DNA of 64,000 bases from Cladopsammia gracilis (taxonomy: Eukaryota; Cnidaria; Anthozoa; Scleractinia; Dendrophylliidae). The notes below the pieces were generated by a model that saw only the letters and a program-made list of their open reading frames with translations, was not told the origin of the DNA and did no database searches. Where the stretch lies: contig JAJGOT010000344.1 of assembly GCA_022457155.1 (NCBI GenBank), positions 254,001 through 318,000 of the forward strand, given 5' to 3'. The translations under genes were made by a program, and so were the position numbers. Every line of letters begins with the position of its first letter. The stretch's first letter is position 1. Shown here piece by piece: positions 43,722 to 55,456 of this stretch.

Positions 43722-46700
43722 ATGAAGAAGTTTTTTGAAAAAGCCAAATTGGAATATAAGTTTAAGAAGGCTGGTGAGGGACATACATTGGAAGGAGGTA
43801 GTGGAGCATCATCATCGCATCAAGCCACTACTTCACAAACACCAGCTGCTAGAGCCCCGCCAAGCTCAGATGCACAAAGAGCAGGGCAGGTGAGTCAGTT
43901 AATACTCCCCTATATCAAAGTACATATTCTCCTTTCTTGTCCCCTTATATTCTCCTTGTTTCATATTTTCTTTGGTTTGAAAATTTTTGAACCAGTTTGA
44001 TTTTTGTTTTCTTATTTCTCGGACTACGATAATGAATCCAGAGCTGTGCTCTAGCAGTACCCGTGTGACACAGACAATTAAAATTTGTCTATGGTGCAAC
44101 AGGGCTAGAAAAAAGTGCCATCCAGTCATCTGGGACAAGCAGATCTTCCTGTGGGGCAAGTAACTTTTCCTGCTTACAATATTGAACTTGCCCAATGGGC
44201 AAGGTCCAGCCAAGCTGACCGCTGACTAAACAATGATTTTAAAACAAAAGCGTAAATTTTGTTATTCATGTAACTGCATGCCTGGAGCAAGCAAAATGTT
44301 AGAGTTGCTTGTCCAAAGGGCAAGCTGGATTCAAGGTTTTTGTTTAGCCCTGCACAAGAAAAGCTAAGTTTTTGCAGATACAGCTGTAGTTCAACTGCTG
44401 GGCGCCCTAAATTTTATAGTTGGACCCCCTTTGGGTTCACTATGATACATTGTAACTCGTAGAGCACAGCCTTGGAATCTCAGACAAAGGAAAATAAAAA
44501 TTAGACTGGTTTAAAAATTTTCCAACCAAAGAAAAAATTGAATCCCAACACCACACAATTATAATATTTTATTATAGCAGTAGAGAAATTATTATTTATA
44601 CATTATTTGGGGATCATGTCCTTAATAGACAAATTCGGCAAACGCATTGTTGTACCCAATTCAAACCTTTTGGGATTAGAACTCTTTGTTCGTCATATTT
44701 CCATATCAATGAAGCATTGACATGGAAATTATATGGAAATATTGTGAACAAAGAATCTTATTCCCAGAAGGTTTGAATTGAGTACAACAATGTGCTAGCT
44801 GAATTTGTCTATTCTCGTGGCCTCTCTGTTTGATTAAGTATTGATATTACAAGGAGAAATTTGATGCTGATCGCTATTGGGGCTTAAAGGGTTTAAAGTC
44901 AAAGGTATTCTTGTGTTTTTTTGCTGAGTAAGTCTCTTCCTGTGTCATTTTTAAGTAAGTAATTTCTTGGAAATAGTTATTTATTGTTGTTTTTATTGTT
45001 TCATGCCCTTTTTTAACTTCAAATTTTTATCACTTATTGTTGGGTTGACATATTCTATCACATTTAGCATATTCTATCACATTTAGCATAGTTGTGCTAA
45101 TTTTGTATTTTACTTTTATCACAAAATCTATTTCCAAGAAATTACTTAATTAAAAATGACACAGGAAGAGACTTGCTCAGCAGAAACCATGATGATAACC
45201 TATCCATAGTATTCTTATGTGGCTTCAGATTAAGATCTGACCGAGGATGTCCAGTTGGAGGCACGGTGGTGCAGTGGTTAGCCTGTGCGGTGGTGTAGTG
45301 TTTAGCGCATCGGACTTTCAACCTGAAGGTCGGTGGTTTGAGCCTGGTCTCTGCCGCCATGTTGTTTCCTTAGACAAGAAACTTTGCTCCACGTTGTCTC
45401 TCTCCACCCAGGTGTATAAATGGAAATTTCACATCTGCGTGTTGAAGATGGATGAAAACCTTACCAAATCTGCAATTTTTTCTCACAATCAGTCCTTATT
45501 TTCTCCCCTAGGCAGCTTTGGAGAGATTTTCAAGTTATGAAAAAAATGCAGTGAAGTGTCCAAAGTCTGCAACAGCCACATGGAAACACAGTGGTCCTGT
45601 GGCGGCAGCATCACAAAGTTCAAGCACTGGAGATGCTCTCGATGTGGATAAGCTGAAGAGAGAAGGTGATTTGCTTATAAATTAGACTTAATCTCTGAAG
45701 CCACCTGCTCCCTCACAGATATTTTTTTTTTAGCAAGCAAGGGACTAATTATATGCAAAAGTCTTTGGAATCATGTTTCTTGAAGATTTTATATTCTTGA
45801 AACAATTCTTATAAGGTTACTTACTCAGCTTTGACAAATGAGGTATTCCCTATATGAAAGAACCATAATATATGAAATGCTGATAGAGAATGTACAGTGA
45901 AGAAATGATCCTGGCAGTTGCAAAGAAGCCTGAAAAGTTTATTAATAAGATTGAATTTCCAACTGCACATACCAGTAAGTCCTAAAATAAACACTCTCTA
46001 TAATGTATGACTTATTAATACAAAAATCCTTCATTTAAAAAAATAAATAAATAAAAGGATGAGTCAGATTCTTTTCATTGTAATTATAATTCTGCAAATT
46101 TTAGTGAGACGTGAGATGTCATATGAAGAAGCCAAACAGGCAAGAGAACCAGCAAAGGTACTTCAATCTACAGCTGAGGTAAGACATCTCAATGATTGCT
46201 GGTAGAGTATTGCTAGCTATGAGAATTTCATGGTACATGTACAATGCATTTTAAAATTAAACTGTAATAATTGTGGAGGTGTGGTGGTGTAGTGGTTAGC
46301 CTGTGCAGTGGTGTGGTTGGTTAGCATGTTGGACTTCAGATCTGAAGATTGGTGGTTCAAGGCCTGGTCTCTGCCGTTGTGTTGTTTCCTTAGACAAGAA
46401 ACTTTGCTCCACTTTGTCTCTCTCTACCCAGGTGTATAAATGGGTACCGGCGACATAATGCTGGGGGTAACCCTGCAATGGACTAGCATCCCGTCCAGGG
46501 GAAGCAGCAATACTCCAAGTTGCTTCAGTCATGTGGGTACCCTGTGGCTCGTGTGCAACTTTACCTTTAATTAAACTGAAATAATCATTAAATACAATAC
46601 AGTTTGTCTAACTCATAAACAGTACAAGGGTATGTTAGGCTGCACCTGCTTTCTCTGTTTGGCCAGTTCCATGTTTTGAGTGAGCACCACCTTTATCTTA

Positions 46701-49700
46701 TCCAGACTTCTTTTTGCCAGGCCTAGAGATTATAAGTGCACTTACTAGGTACCACTTGCCATCATGTGTAGATGATTCTCTCTTCTTGCTAGTTAGGTTT
46801 TATGCTTGCCCAGTTTTCTTTTTTGGTATAAAGCTAGCCTGTAAATAGATTGTAAAGCTGAAAACAAAAACTCCTTCCTAACAAAAAAAATTATATTTTT
46901 TATAAAGAGTTATGCAAATTTGCAGGTAGGATTTAATTAAAAGTGTCACATAGTAGTAAATTCAGCTTGGTATAAACATGGAGTGTTTAAATATTAAAAA
47001 GCCAGCTGAAGCAGACTGTTCAACAGCCCTATAACATGAAGGACTTATTTTAGACAGTTGTCCTGTTTGTTGTCTACTTTCCAGTCCCGTCAACTGAGAT
47101 GATAATTCAAAAGAACTGAATTACAAAAGAAACCTAGCCTGTAAGAAAGCTCTCTTGGAGGGGGGGGGGGGGGAGAGGGGAGGAGTAGGATGAAGAGAGG
47201 TCCTCCCCCTCCCCCCCTCCCCTAAGAGAGCTTGCTCACAGGCTGAAAGAGACCTAATGCCATGTATTAAATAAACCTTGTCTGTATTTTCCCAACAGCC
47301 AACTGAAGTAGATTGTTCAACTGTGTTGGCTCATGAAGGAGTGTATTTCAGTTGTCCTTTGTGTCCAGCTTCAGCTTTGCAAAGTGAAATGGATGCACAC
47401 CTGTTTGGGTGCCTTGATAAGGTGAGTGCATTTTCAAGTAATGCAAGAAAATTGAAATAATTTGTAATGGAATGGGAAGTATGTGATATGAATGTACATG
47501 TACAAAACATCCCACATTCTTAAAAAAAAACTTGTTTCACCTGAAGGAGACCATGCTTTGTAGCCAGAATGTATTATTGTTGTATTTTTTTTGTGAAAAT
47601 ACAGGGTCTTTTGGCCCAAGTGTGTTTTCTTGTTTCTTGGCTCAAAACACACAGTTCGTGAGTGAAATATTTCAAAATTTGACATAGGCTGCAGGTAATG
47701 CTCTCAGCCCTTCAATTATGACTTGAACAATCTTGGCTCCTTCGAAATTAAGTTCACATGCCACTATACTGTGTACATTCTTTGACACCAAAATGTTTCT
47801 CAAAATGAAATGTTGTTTACTTAATGTTAATATTTTCAGCATTACAGTGAAGAATCATTGTCTACTTCTTGTTCAATGATCCATTCCCTTAATAAAGATA
47901 AGGACAAGGTGAAGGCTTGTGTTGACTTACTTTGTAGGTAAGAAAGAAAAAAAATTGGTACGCAATGCATACTTATGTATCTCACCTTATCCTTCAGTAA
48001 TAAAATTCAGTGACAAAGAAAGAGTAAAATTTAATTTTAGCTGGAAGAAAAGGGCCATTTAAAGAACAATAATTAATAGTGGACCAAAGGGGGGGGGGGG
48101 GGGGGGAATAAGTAGAATGAAAGTTTGGCAGTCCCAACTAGGTTTTGGGATTTCATGCATGATGAGTAGAAAGCGTCTGTATCACCCATAAATGTAATAA
48201 CAACCATAAATGTAATACTCACCATAAATGTAATAAAAATCAACCATAAATGTAATACCAACCATAAATGTAATAAGAATCAACCATAAATGTAGTAAAC
48301 GACTAACCATAAATGTAATACATTTTTAACCATAAATGTAATAATCTGACTCACCATAAATGTAACACATTTTAACCACAAATGTAATAACCTGGATACC
48401 AATAAAAAAAATACGATTTTTAAAGGCCGTTTATATGGTTGGTGTACACGCAAATTCAAAAGAATAGCTTCTAAGTATAGGAAAAGATTGCCGAGAGTAA
48501 GCATTAACAAGGACACATGTCTTGGTTAGCAAAGTATGAGGAAATTGTAAAGGACTACGGGAAAAGTAGTGGACTTGTGTTAGCATTAAAAGAGAACATA
48601 AAGAGCAAAAACTGGATAAACGCTTGGATCAATCTCCTGTTTGCTGGAGTAGGTACGTGGGTATACGTGAAAGAGAGGGAAGAAAAACTGACAGATGGCA
48701 GCTATCACATAACTGACTATCTTTGTGCAAAGTTACTACCTGAGTATTGTGTGTGTTCGGTGTTGTTATTACTGGGTTTTCAAGTCTTGTTGAAGTTGGG
48801 TGCAATAATGTTGTTGGTTACGAACATTTCATATCGTTTCATAAACTTCCAGGAAACTGCGTTATCGTTGTGTTGTTATATATGCTTAACGGGTAAGTCA
48901 AGTCCTTATGGTCAGAACTTTTGCAAACAGCCAGAAGTCCGCTTTTAAAAATGGACAGACGGAGTTGAGTCAACCATTATTAATTCAGTTTTGTTGGCTT
49001 TTGCCATTAAACTGTTCAAAATATAAATTGTCGGAATTTTTACGACTACATAAATTATGAAACTTTAGGAGAAACAGAAAAGAAATAAAACACAACTCGG
49101 ACACATATATATTTTTTTTTTACAAGGGATGTCAGGTCACCTGATATCCAAATATTGAGGGGTATGATTTTTGACAAATGTCAATATTTCAATGTTTCTC
49201 TCCCTTATCATTGAGTTCCCGTTTAAGGCACTGAGGTTGTGAGTATCACAGTCTTCCTTCGTAAGTTTCAAACCTTAAGTATCTTCTTGACGCGGCATGT
49301 TCCATTTCAAAGTGCTGAAACGAAGTCAACAAAAATCGAAATTTCGTAAATTGCACCTTCTGTAAACGGGTCGTTGCTATGTACATATCTTCAAACCTGC
49401 TAGGTTGTTGAGAGTGGAATGCTTTGCTTGCTGAGAAGAAACTCCTAAAGCGGCATTTGTTCTATTGTTGAAAACTACACAAAAAGCATTCTGATTTACG
49501 TTTATCTGAGGCTTTCCAGAAGTGACACTCAGACGTGCCATACAATACCAAAAATATGTTAAGTGACCATGAAGTTGTTAAGCGGATTTTCATACATGTA
49601 ATTGACTGCAGTTGGTATTGGCAGTTGGAAGCTCGCTACATAATGATTCAAATGCGGTTGACTTTTCGTTACAACGGGGGGCCTCCATTTCAAGACATCA

Positions 49701-52700
49701 AGTAACCACTTAAGGCAGTTTCAAACTCTATTTGATAGTAATAGCCAGTTTATTACATTTATGGTTAAAACGTATTACATTTATGGTGAGTCAGATTATT
49801 ACATTTATGGTTAAAAATGTATTACATTTATGGTTAGTCATTTATTACATTTATGGTTGATTCTTATTACATTTATGGTTGGTATTACATTTATGGTTGA
49901 TTTTTATTACATTTATGGTGAGTATTACATTTATGGTTGTTATTACATTTATGGGTGATACAGCGTCTCTACTTGGGAATCAAAGGTAAATAAAACATTA
50001 AAAGTACAAGTTCATGGTACATGTCTAGGTACCATGCCCTTGAACATCTGGCAAACCCATATATAAACATAGTTTATAAAATTAAATTTAAATTATTGAA
50101 ATAAAATGATGAAAAAAAATGACGATGAATGCAAACAACAAGTCATGATTGCGTAGTCAAGTAGAAGTAATTTTACTCTGTTTAATTTAGGTACCTTGAT
50201 AACATCTGCAAAAACCCTGATGAAGAAAAGTTTAAAAAAATTAAGCAAAGCAATAAAATTTTTCAGGTAAGGTATTTGTCATATCTGACTTAAATTAATT
50301 GAAATGAAATAAAACAAAATGCAACACAATGAAGCAGTGTACCAAAATAGGAATGACCACTTCAGACAATAACTTAGTCATGAGTGTTTGCAGTTCTTAG
50401 TGCATTGAAAAACAAGTGGTACCATACAAAAGTACTGCCAAAGAGGTTTCATTTCATTACCAGTAGATTTTGTCCACTGACAGACTAAATACAGCTGTAG
50501 TTAGAACAACAGTGCTCAAAGAATAGAATTGGGCTAGGATGTTCATAAATTGGCTTCCTCTCTCCATAATAAGCTGCCATTATTTTCAATGTTGAATTTT
50601 TTGCTTTTTTGATGCAGGAGCATGTAGCCCCAATCAATGGAGCCATACAATTCCTTCTTGCCTGTGGGTTTGAAGATAAAGTTCTTCCTATTGAAGGTAC
50701 ATTAACCAAGAGACACGAGAGGCAATCAAGTTACAGAAAATATTGTCTTTCGTCCAGTTTTAGTCATCCTATGTCTTTCACATAAAATTACAGTCAAATT
50801 TCTCCCTTTTCACTCTTCATAATGCAGTTCACTTTTTCTCACCTAGTGTTTTATCGTTCCTCCACTAGATTCAGAAGATAAATTTTTTGTATTGCCCAAG
50901 GAAAAGTGTTCTGACTGCGAACAGCTGAAGGTGTTCAAGGAAGTTTTACTTTCCAGTGAAACATTGAAACCAAAGCTTGATCGATGCTTGAAGGTTAGTT
51001 ACTGTTTAATTGTTGCCTTCTCTTGTAAAAGGAGAAAAAAAGCCTGTTTTATGTGCATCGATTTTCTATTTGTCTTGTTGTGAACAGGCAGCATAACCAC
51101 CCTTGCAAAATAAAGCTTAGAATTCCTAGAAACTCCTAGGAATTTCCTTAGAATTCCTAGGAATGTTTTCTTAAGAACTCCTAAGAATTCTTAAGAATTA
51201 CTAGGAATGCAGGTGTGAAATTTCACGGTAATTGGAACATGGAATTCCTAGGAATTCCAAGCTTTGCTTGGTCTTGATTAGCATGGAAAAATTCCTAGGA
51301 ATTCCGAGGAATTACTAGGAATCTGAGAGAAATAAATAATGCCTGCAAAATACACCTTGAATTCTTAGGAATTCTTAGGAATTCCTAGAAGTTCTCAGAA
51401 AGCTGAGAATTCATTTTGCAAGGGCAGTGCCAGTGGTCTTGTACCAAAATGCACAATCTCCTGTTCAACCGATTATTGCTAGTGGTGCTTGATGTGCAGT
51501 TTACAGATTCGTTAGTCATGTCGATTTCGATTGTCACTGACGGAATTGGACAACATGCTGACTTCATGCTAGGAACAGAACAGTATACAAACAAATGAGT
51601 ACATAAAACGAGTTGTTATTTGTGACAGTAATATTGTCTTTTTCTGTTACTGTTGCTGTGAAGGAAGAGGGGTTGAGGCTTAATAAATTTCATGCTCCAA
51701 AGGGGGGGGGGGGGGGGGTAATATGAATATAAGAGGGAGGAAGAGGGGTGTGGCGGAGAGGGGGGGGGGGGGTGTAATGAGTCTCAAGTTTGTAGAACAT
51801 TCTTACTTTTACACGGCCCCACCAACAATACTGATTCATATCCATGGTGTATAAATTAAGTCTGTCTGTTTTTCTGTCCGTCTTTCTAGGTCTACAAGCC
51901 AACAAGTCGCGCTAGCCATTTTGAGGTCCCAAGCGATTTCTTTAACAAGTCATCTGACGAAGTCAAAAGAGAACAGCTCTCGAGGTATGAAATTTTCCTT
52001 TTCTTATTTTTTTATCTCGTGAATACGCGAAGTGTTGAGCGAGATATAGAATACGGAGACAGATATGCAAATTTTCACTAGTTCCATCCATCTGTAAACG
52101 TTTTAAATTTCCCAGTGTATTGCGTGTTTTAGATGATTGCTGTAATTGAATAAGTGGCGTGACTCTGAGTAGAAGTGTAATTATGTAATCCAATTGTCTA
52201 GACAATCTCGTTTCACACAATGCATATTTATGTCACGCTAAGATGTTTTGGTCGTTTTAAATCTGTTTTACTCTTCAATTCTTTGACTTCAAACTCAGTA
52301 TGGAAAATTAAAATCGATCTGTGAACTTAACTTTACGTTGTTTCGTATTCACGAGATGTCTCTTAGAGCCCTTGCACCATTTTATCAAAGTTTAAACACA
52401 AGATAAACTGGAGTATTGGGTTGTTTGTTAGAGCGATTTTTTTAATCACGTGTCGTAATACCAGAAGCAACGTAATCGCTCTAAGCAATCACAACAGACG
52501 CGTAAGATCCAAAGAACCATTCATAACCCCATGCAACCAGAAGCTTACAATTCGATGCAAATCGATGTGGCCGGGATGTGGCCTGAGCCAAACGCAGGAA
52601 AAAGCGGGCGAGCACTGGAGTCATGATTGGTTTGATTTTACTTCTGATTATTTAAAAAAGTGGCGCGAGTTTCTTTAAGCCTTTAACTCCCAAGAGTGCC

Positions 52701-54786
52701 AAAGATCGAAATTCAAGAAAAACTCAAAATATTATTTTGTTATGTATTTAAAAACAAATGGTACCATGCAAAAGTACTGCCAAAGAGGTTTCATTGCAAT
52801 GGTCACCCACAGGATTTCATCCACAGACTGAAAAGTTAGAACTCATGATATAACTAAAGGACCGGACACTCGGGTCACATTTCTTGCAACGTTGCGCGCA
52901 ACAAGATTTTTTGAGGGTGTTATAGGATGCAATTTGCTGTGCGCAACTTCGCAAAAGTAGAACTCGATTCTACTTCTGCAACTGCTGCGCGCAATGTTCA
53001 AGAAAATTGCACCGTGTGTCCGGGCCTTAATTGATTTTTTTTTCTATTTACTAGAACTGAAGAACTTGAGCGCAGTTGTCAGCTAAGAACCCGAGCAATG
53101 CGTGAAGCTGAAAAACGTCCATCCAAGACCTACCGTTTCACCTTAATACGGGTTCGATTTCCTGACGGTTTTATTCTTCAAGGTATTGGATTTGAATCCT
53201 GTCTGCTTGTGTCAATGGTTTCTTAACTTCACCATCGACTCGATAGATTCCAGCAAAACTAAACGTTTTTGTTTTGTTTTGTTCTGTCAGGGACGTTTTA
53301 CTCCCGAGAAAAACTTCTGGATGTGTTCGAGTTTGTTCGGCAGTCGCTCGTGTCCGACTGGCAGCCGTTTGTGTTGTCGGAAGCCATTGGACAACTGACA
53401 GATGAGAACGCGACACTTATAGACCTGGGCTTGGTGAGTGGTAGATATTAATGATACCTAATTTGTAGGATGCTTGGAAAATTCGACGTTAAGCTTTTAC
53501 GATTTTGTAGCCTGTTCCAGATGCTCAAATTGTGGGGAGCGAAAGAAAAGCGTCACTACAGTAAAATAAGTTCATGCACTGTACTGAAGAAGATGGCGCG
53601 AATGGGTCTCCTCTCACTAGTCTTTTCTTTCTTTCTTTTTTTTTTTTTCTTACGATAATTGTTCCTCGCGATCTTGTTGCTCAAGATTGGTTGGATAGAA
53701 TGGATCCAATGCAAAGGAAGAGCAGGCACTGCAATTCTTTGAGTTACAAAGTACCGAGATCAAAAACGAACTTACACCTCTACTCCTATTTCCCAAGAAC
53801 GATCAGAGTTTGGAACAGGCTTCCCGACCATGTAGTGCAAGCATCGACCTTGGCCTCTTTTGAAAAGAGGCTTGCTAGTCTTGATAACTAGACATGACCA
53901 TTCTTTTCCTTTGTTGATTGATTTGTTATAAATTAAGTTTTAATGTTATTGTTGCAGGTGTATACTTTTGACGCTTGCGAAAATCTTCAGAAGTAAAGGT
54001 CGCAATTTTCATGGAAGAAGAAGATCTTTTCTTTCGGCGTACCCCATAATCTTAACGCCTGGAGCAGCCTATGCTCTTTGAGAATACTGTCTATGATTTA
54101 GACTGTGTAGCTCGCGGTATGATATGCGTGAGAAAACAGTTTTGGCGGCAACGGAGCCGCAAGTGAAAAACTTACCCGCCTAGCAGGCTATTCATAATTA
54201 TTCCATTTCTTTCAATTTTTGTAATGTGTCCGAACTAGTCAAGAGATAAATTCGTAGCTCGACAGCGTTCCATTTCAGATATTTTTAAACTTGTTCGTTT
54301 GTTAAATTTGGTCATTTGCACGTTGTAATTGTGTAGAGAATGACAAAAAAATATATATCAAAGTGTATAACATGCACATATCTATTGTTTCACTCGTTCA
54401 TTCTTTTTGTGTGTGTGACGCTCTCATTGCCGTCCTGTGTCTCTTATTTTCTCAGTCACTACGGTTCTTTTACGTCTCCAAATTGAAGATAGTAAGGCCA
54501 TGATGTCTTCTCCCTGCCTCCGAACCACGTGCTGGTCGTAGCTAAAACGGATCGATATCAATTTCTTCCGTATTGAAACTTGCAAAAAAGGAAAAAGAAA
54601 ACAGTGAAACCAAGGAAAAATCTACTTATTTTGGTCTGTTGATTTTACTTGCAGGTGCCTTCGGCGGTGGTAAATTTCAAGTGGGATCCAAGTATTATGA
54701 GAGACATTGTAGCAGCTCAAGGGCAAGTGGAGGAAAATGTTTTCTTAAAACCTGAGCTACTGCAACTAGTACAAGAACTGAGTTGA
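43722..54786 (+). CDS. UBXN6: UBX domain-containing protein 6 (UBXN6), 12 exons
   Basis: Exons: 43722-43889, 45512-45665, 46105-46178, 47299-47421, 47840-47937, 50191-50266, 50618-50696, 50869-50993, 51890-51984, 53055-53182, 53291-53433, 54655-54786. Phases join into 464 residues (human 441). MKKFFEKAKLEYKFKKAGEG is the typical start. AQRAGQAALERF (about 50-62) fits the VCP-interacting motif. Residues 151-170 form a C-x2-C-x11-H-x3-C finger. The PUB domain spans about 174-290 (RYLDNICKNPDEEKFKKIK, then GAIQFLLACGFE) and binds the p97 C-terminal tail. UBX covers about 350-440 (RVRFPDGFILQGTFYSREKL, then SDWQPFVL). UBXN6 is a p97/VCP cofactor in endolysosomal sorting, damaged-lysosome clearance and ER-associated degradation. 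Intron 5 hosts the element at 48179-49961. Confidence 0.96.
44624..44813. mobile_element. Palindromic MITE AATAGACAAATTCGGC
   Basis: The left end AATAGACAAATTCGGCAAAC and right end GAATTTGTCTATT are inverted, with inner arms TTGTTGTACCCAATTCAAAC and CATATTTCCATAT. It is noncoding, in UBXN6 intron 1. Confidence 0.8.
44922..45183. mobile_element. Inverted-repeat MITE TGCTGAGTAAGTCTCTTCC
   Basis: The arms of about 60 bp run TGCTGAGTAAGTCTCTTCCT onward and include GTGTCATTTTTAA and AAGTAATTTCTTGGAAATAG. The centre is AT-rich with a CATATTCTATCACATTTAG direct repeat. Confidence 0.75.
45257..45424 (+). repeat. tRNA-derived SINE copy 3 (partial)
   Basis: The head GGAGGCACGGTGGTGCAGTG duplicates part of itself, then TTTGAGCCTGGTCTCTGCC, GTTGTTTCCTTAGACAAGAA and CTCTCTCCACCCAGG; it ends at GTGTATAAATGG. 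The 3' half is missing. Confidence 0.75.
46275..46560 (+). repeat. tRNA-derived SINE copy 4 (full)
   Basis: It carries all blocks of the family: GGAGGTGTGGTGGTGTAGTG, GGTTCAAGGCCTGGTC, GTTGTTTCCTTAGACAAGAA, GTATAAATGGGTACCGGCG, GGGGGTAACCCTGCAATGG, TAGCATCCCGTCCAGG and CCCTGTGGCTCGTG. It is the most complete copy in the window. Confidence 0.8.
47133..47247. mobile_element. Palindromic MITE AGCCTGT with a G/C tract
   Basis: AGCCTGTAAGAAAGCTCTCTT and its diverged complement AAGAGAGCTTGCTCACAGGC flank a poly-G and poly-C tract pair (47160-47175, 47206-47222) that can itself form a stem. Confidence 0.65.
48179..49961. mobile_element. Unclassified transposon with arrayed 14-bp motif ends, 1,783 bp, in UBXN6 intron 5
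   Basis: The ends start GTATCACCCATAAATGTAAT on both sides. The left arm (48186-48395) has ten copies of CCATAAATGTAATA or one-base variants with 4-10-bp spacers; the right arm (about 49747-49953) has ten inverted copies with the same spacer order. AGCGTCT flanks the element at 48172-48178 and 49962-49968, a 7-bp direct repeat. The interior holds the ORF at 48517-48948 and about 800 bp with no other recognisable gene. The superfamily is unknown. Confidence 0.85.
48517..48948 (+). CDS. Unknown ORF of the arrayed-end transposon
   Basis: 143 codons from ATG 48517, not recognised. The first 45 residues are polar/helical (WLAKYEEIVKDYGKSSGL, ALKENIKSKNWINAWINLLF). Residues about 80-105 are strongly hydrophobic (CSVLLLLGFQVLLKLGAIML), possibly a membrane segment or a buried helix. 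A consensus splice donor G|GTAAGT lies at 48893, so the true protein may be spliced after about 125 residues and continue elsewhere. The only long open frame in the element, it is the best candidate for its protein, but no DDE or other nuclease motif is visible. Confidence 0.4.
   Translation: MSWLAKYEEIVKDYGKSSGLVLALKENIKSKNWINAWINLLFAGVGTWVYVKEREEKLTDGSYHITDYLCAKLLPEYCVCSVLLLLGFQVLLKLGAIMLLVTNISYRFINFQETALSLCCYICLTGKSSPYGQNFCKQPEVRF
50411..50490 (+). repeat. Single unit of the 88-bp satellite family
   Basis: AAGTGGTACCATACAAAAGT, ACTGCCAAAGAGGTTTCATT and GATTTTGTCCACTGAC match the 88-bp unit with several changes. Confidence 0.75.
51100..51424. mobile_element. MITE filled with AATTCCTAGGAATT palindromes
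   Basis: The tips CCCTTGCAAAATAAA and complement ATTTTGCAAGGG enclose more than ten AATTCCTAGGAATT / AATTCTTAAGAATT variants, each self-complementary. It is noncoding, in UBXN6 intron 8. Confidence 0.75.
52430..52676 (-). mobile_element. Foldback repeat AGAGCAGTTTTC family, copy 4 (diverged)
   Basis: AATCACAACAGACGCGTAAG, CCAAACGCAGGAAAAAGCG, TGATTGGTTTGATTTTACTT and GTGGCGCGAG match the family in reverse orientation; the tips are eroded. Confidence 0.7.
52757..52842 (+). repeat. Single unit of the 88-bp satellite family
   Basis: AAATGGTACCATGCAAAAGT, TGCCAAAGAGGTTTCATT and ATTTCATCCACAGACTG form one complete unit. Confidence 0.85.
52858..53027. mobile_element. 170-bp MITE with TAA target duplication
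   Basis: The left end AGGACCGGACAC and right complement AGGCCCGGACACAC carry TAA on both sides (52855-52857, 53028-53030), a Harbinger-type signature. GCGCGCAA words are repeated inside. It ends 27 nt before UBXN6 exon 10. Confidence 0.75.
53660..53891 (+). pseudogene. LINE RT C-terminal fragment in UBXN6 intron 11
   Basis: The frame reads WLDRMDPMQRKSRHCNSLSY, then HLYSYFPRTIRVWNRLPDHV and ASFEKRLASL, the post-RT tail of CR1-like elements. It lacks anything upstream. A T-rich run precedes it. Confidence 0.75.
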
Positions 54787-55290
54787 AAGATAACAAGGGA
54801 ATTTTAAATAAGGAAGTGTTGTTGGCGATATTTATAAAAGGTCTAGTAGGTCGTGCTATTTTGGTGTTTCCTTCTTCATCACCAGATATCTTCATCAAAC
54901 ACCAGTTCCAGGAGTAACATTGGAACAGAGGAGGACTTGAACTCGGTCCACAGGATTACAACGGCAGTGTCTTGCCTTCGTGTTTGTTCCTTTCCGTTTC
55001 TGTTTTAGTCTATTTGTGTCGTCACGCAACGCTCCTCACCACTAAGTTAGTGAGGAGGAGTGTTGCGTGACGACGACACAAATAACGGCTACGTTAGAGA
55101 CTATACCTGTTCTTTTTCTTTTTTTAAACAAGAGGAGCTCAGCTACCGTGGTTTGGGGGGAGGGGGGGGGGGGGGGGGGGAATTCCTATATATAAACGAC
55201 AGGGGTGCTTGTCGTACCTTTTAGGGGTAAAAATTTGTAGATTGGTACCGCTTAGGTTTTAATGACCACCGTTAGATTATCGCGGTACTT
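54787..55290. other. UBXN6 3' region and intergenic DNA
   Basis: No clear AATAAA lies within 200 nt of the stop. At 55012-55086 is a strong hairpin, TATTTGTGTCGTCACGCAAC and complement around CACTAAGTTAGTG. A poly-G tract is at 55157-55180. Otherwise nothing is seen. Confidence 0.4.
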
Positions 55291-55294
55291 CTTA

Positions 55295-55456
55295 GGGCCG
55301 ATTTACACGGTACAACTTTGTCGCATGCGATACGCTTAACACATGCTTACGGCATGCTTACAACACGAATTACTCCGTTTAAATCAACTCAAGTCATGTT
55401 GTAAGCATGCCGTAAGCGTGTCGCATGCAACAAAGTTGTACCGTGTAAATCGGCCC
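55295..55456. mobile_element. 162-bp palindromic MITE with TTA target duplication
   Basis: The arms GGGCCGATTTACACGGTACA and complement, with TTA at 55292-55294 and 55457-55459. Inner arms share GCATGCTTAC. A Harbinger-type flank. Confidence 0.85.

Noticed and set aside
48179..49961. Possible CRISPR-like array
   Set aside because: The 14-bp repeats have tiny 4-10-bp spacers shared between the two arms and are inverted at the far end; this is a eukaryotic transposon end.
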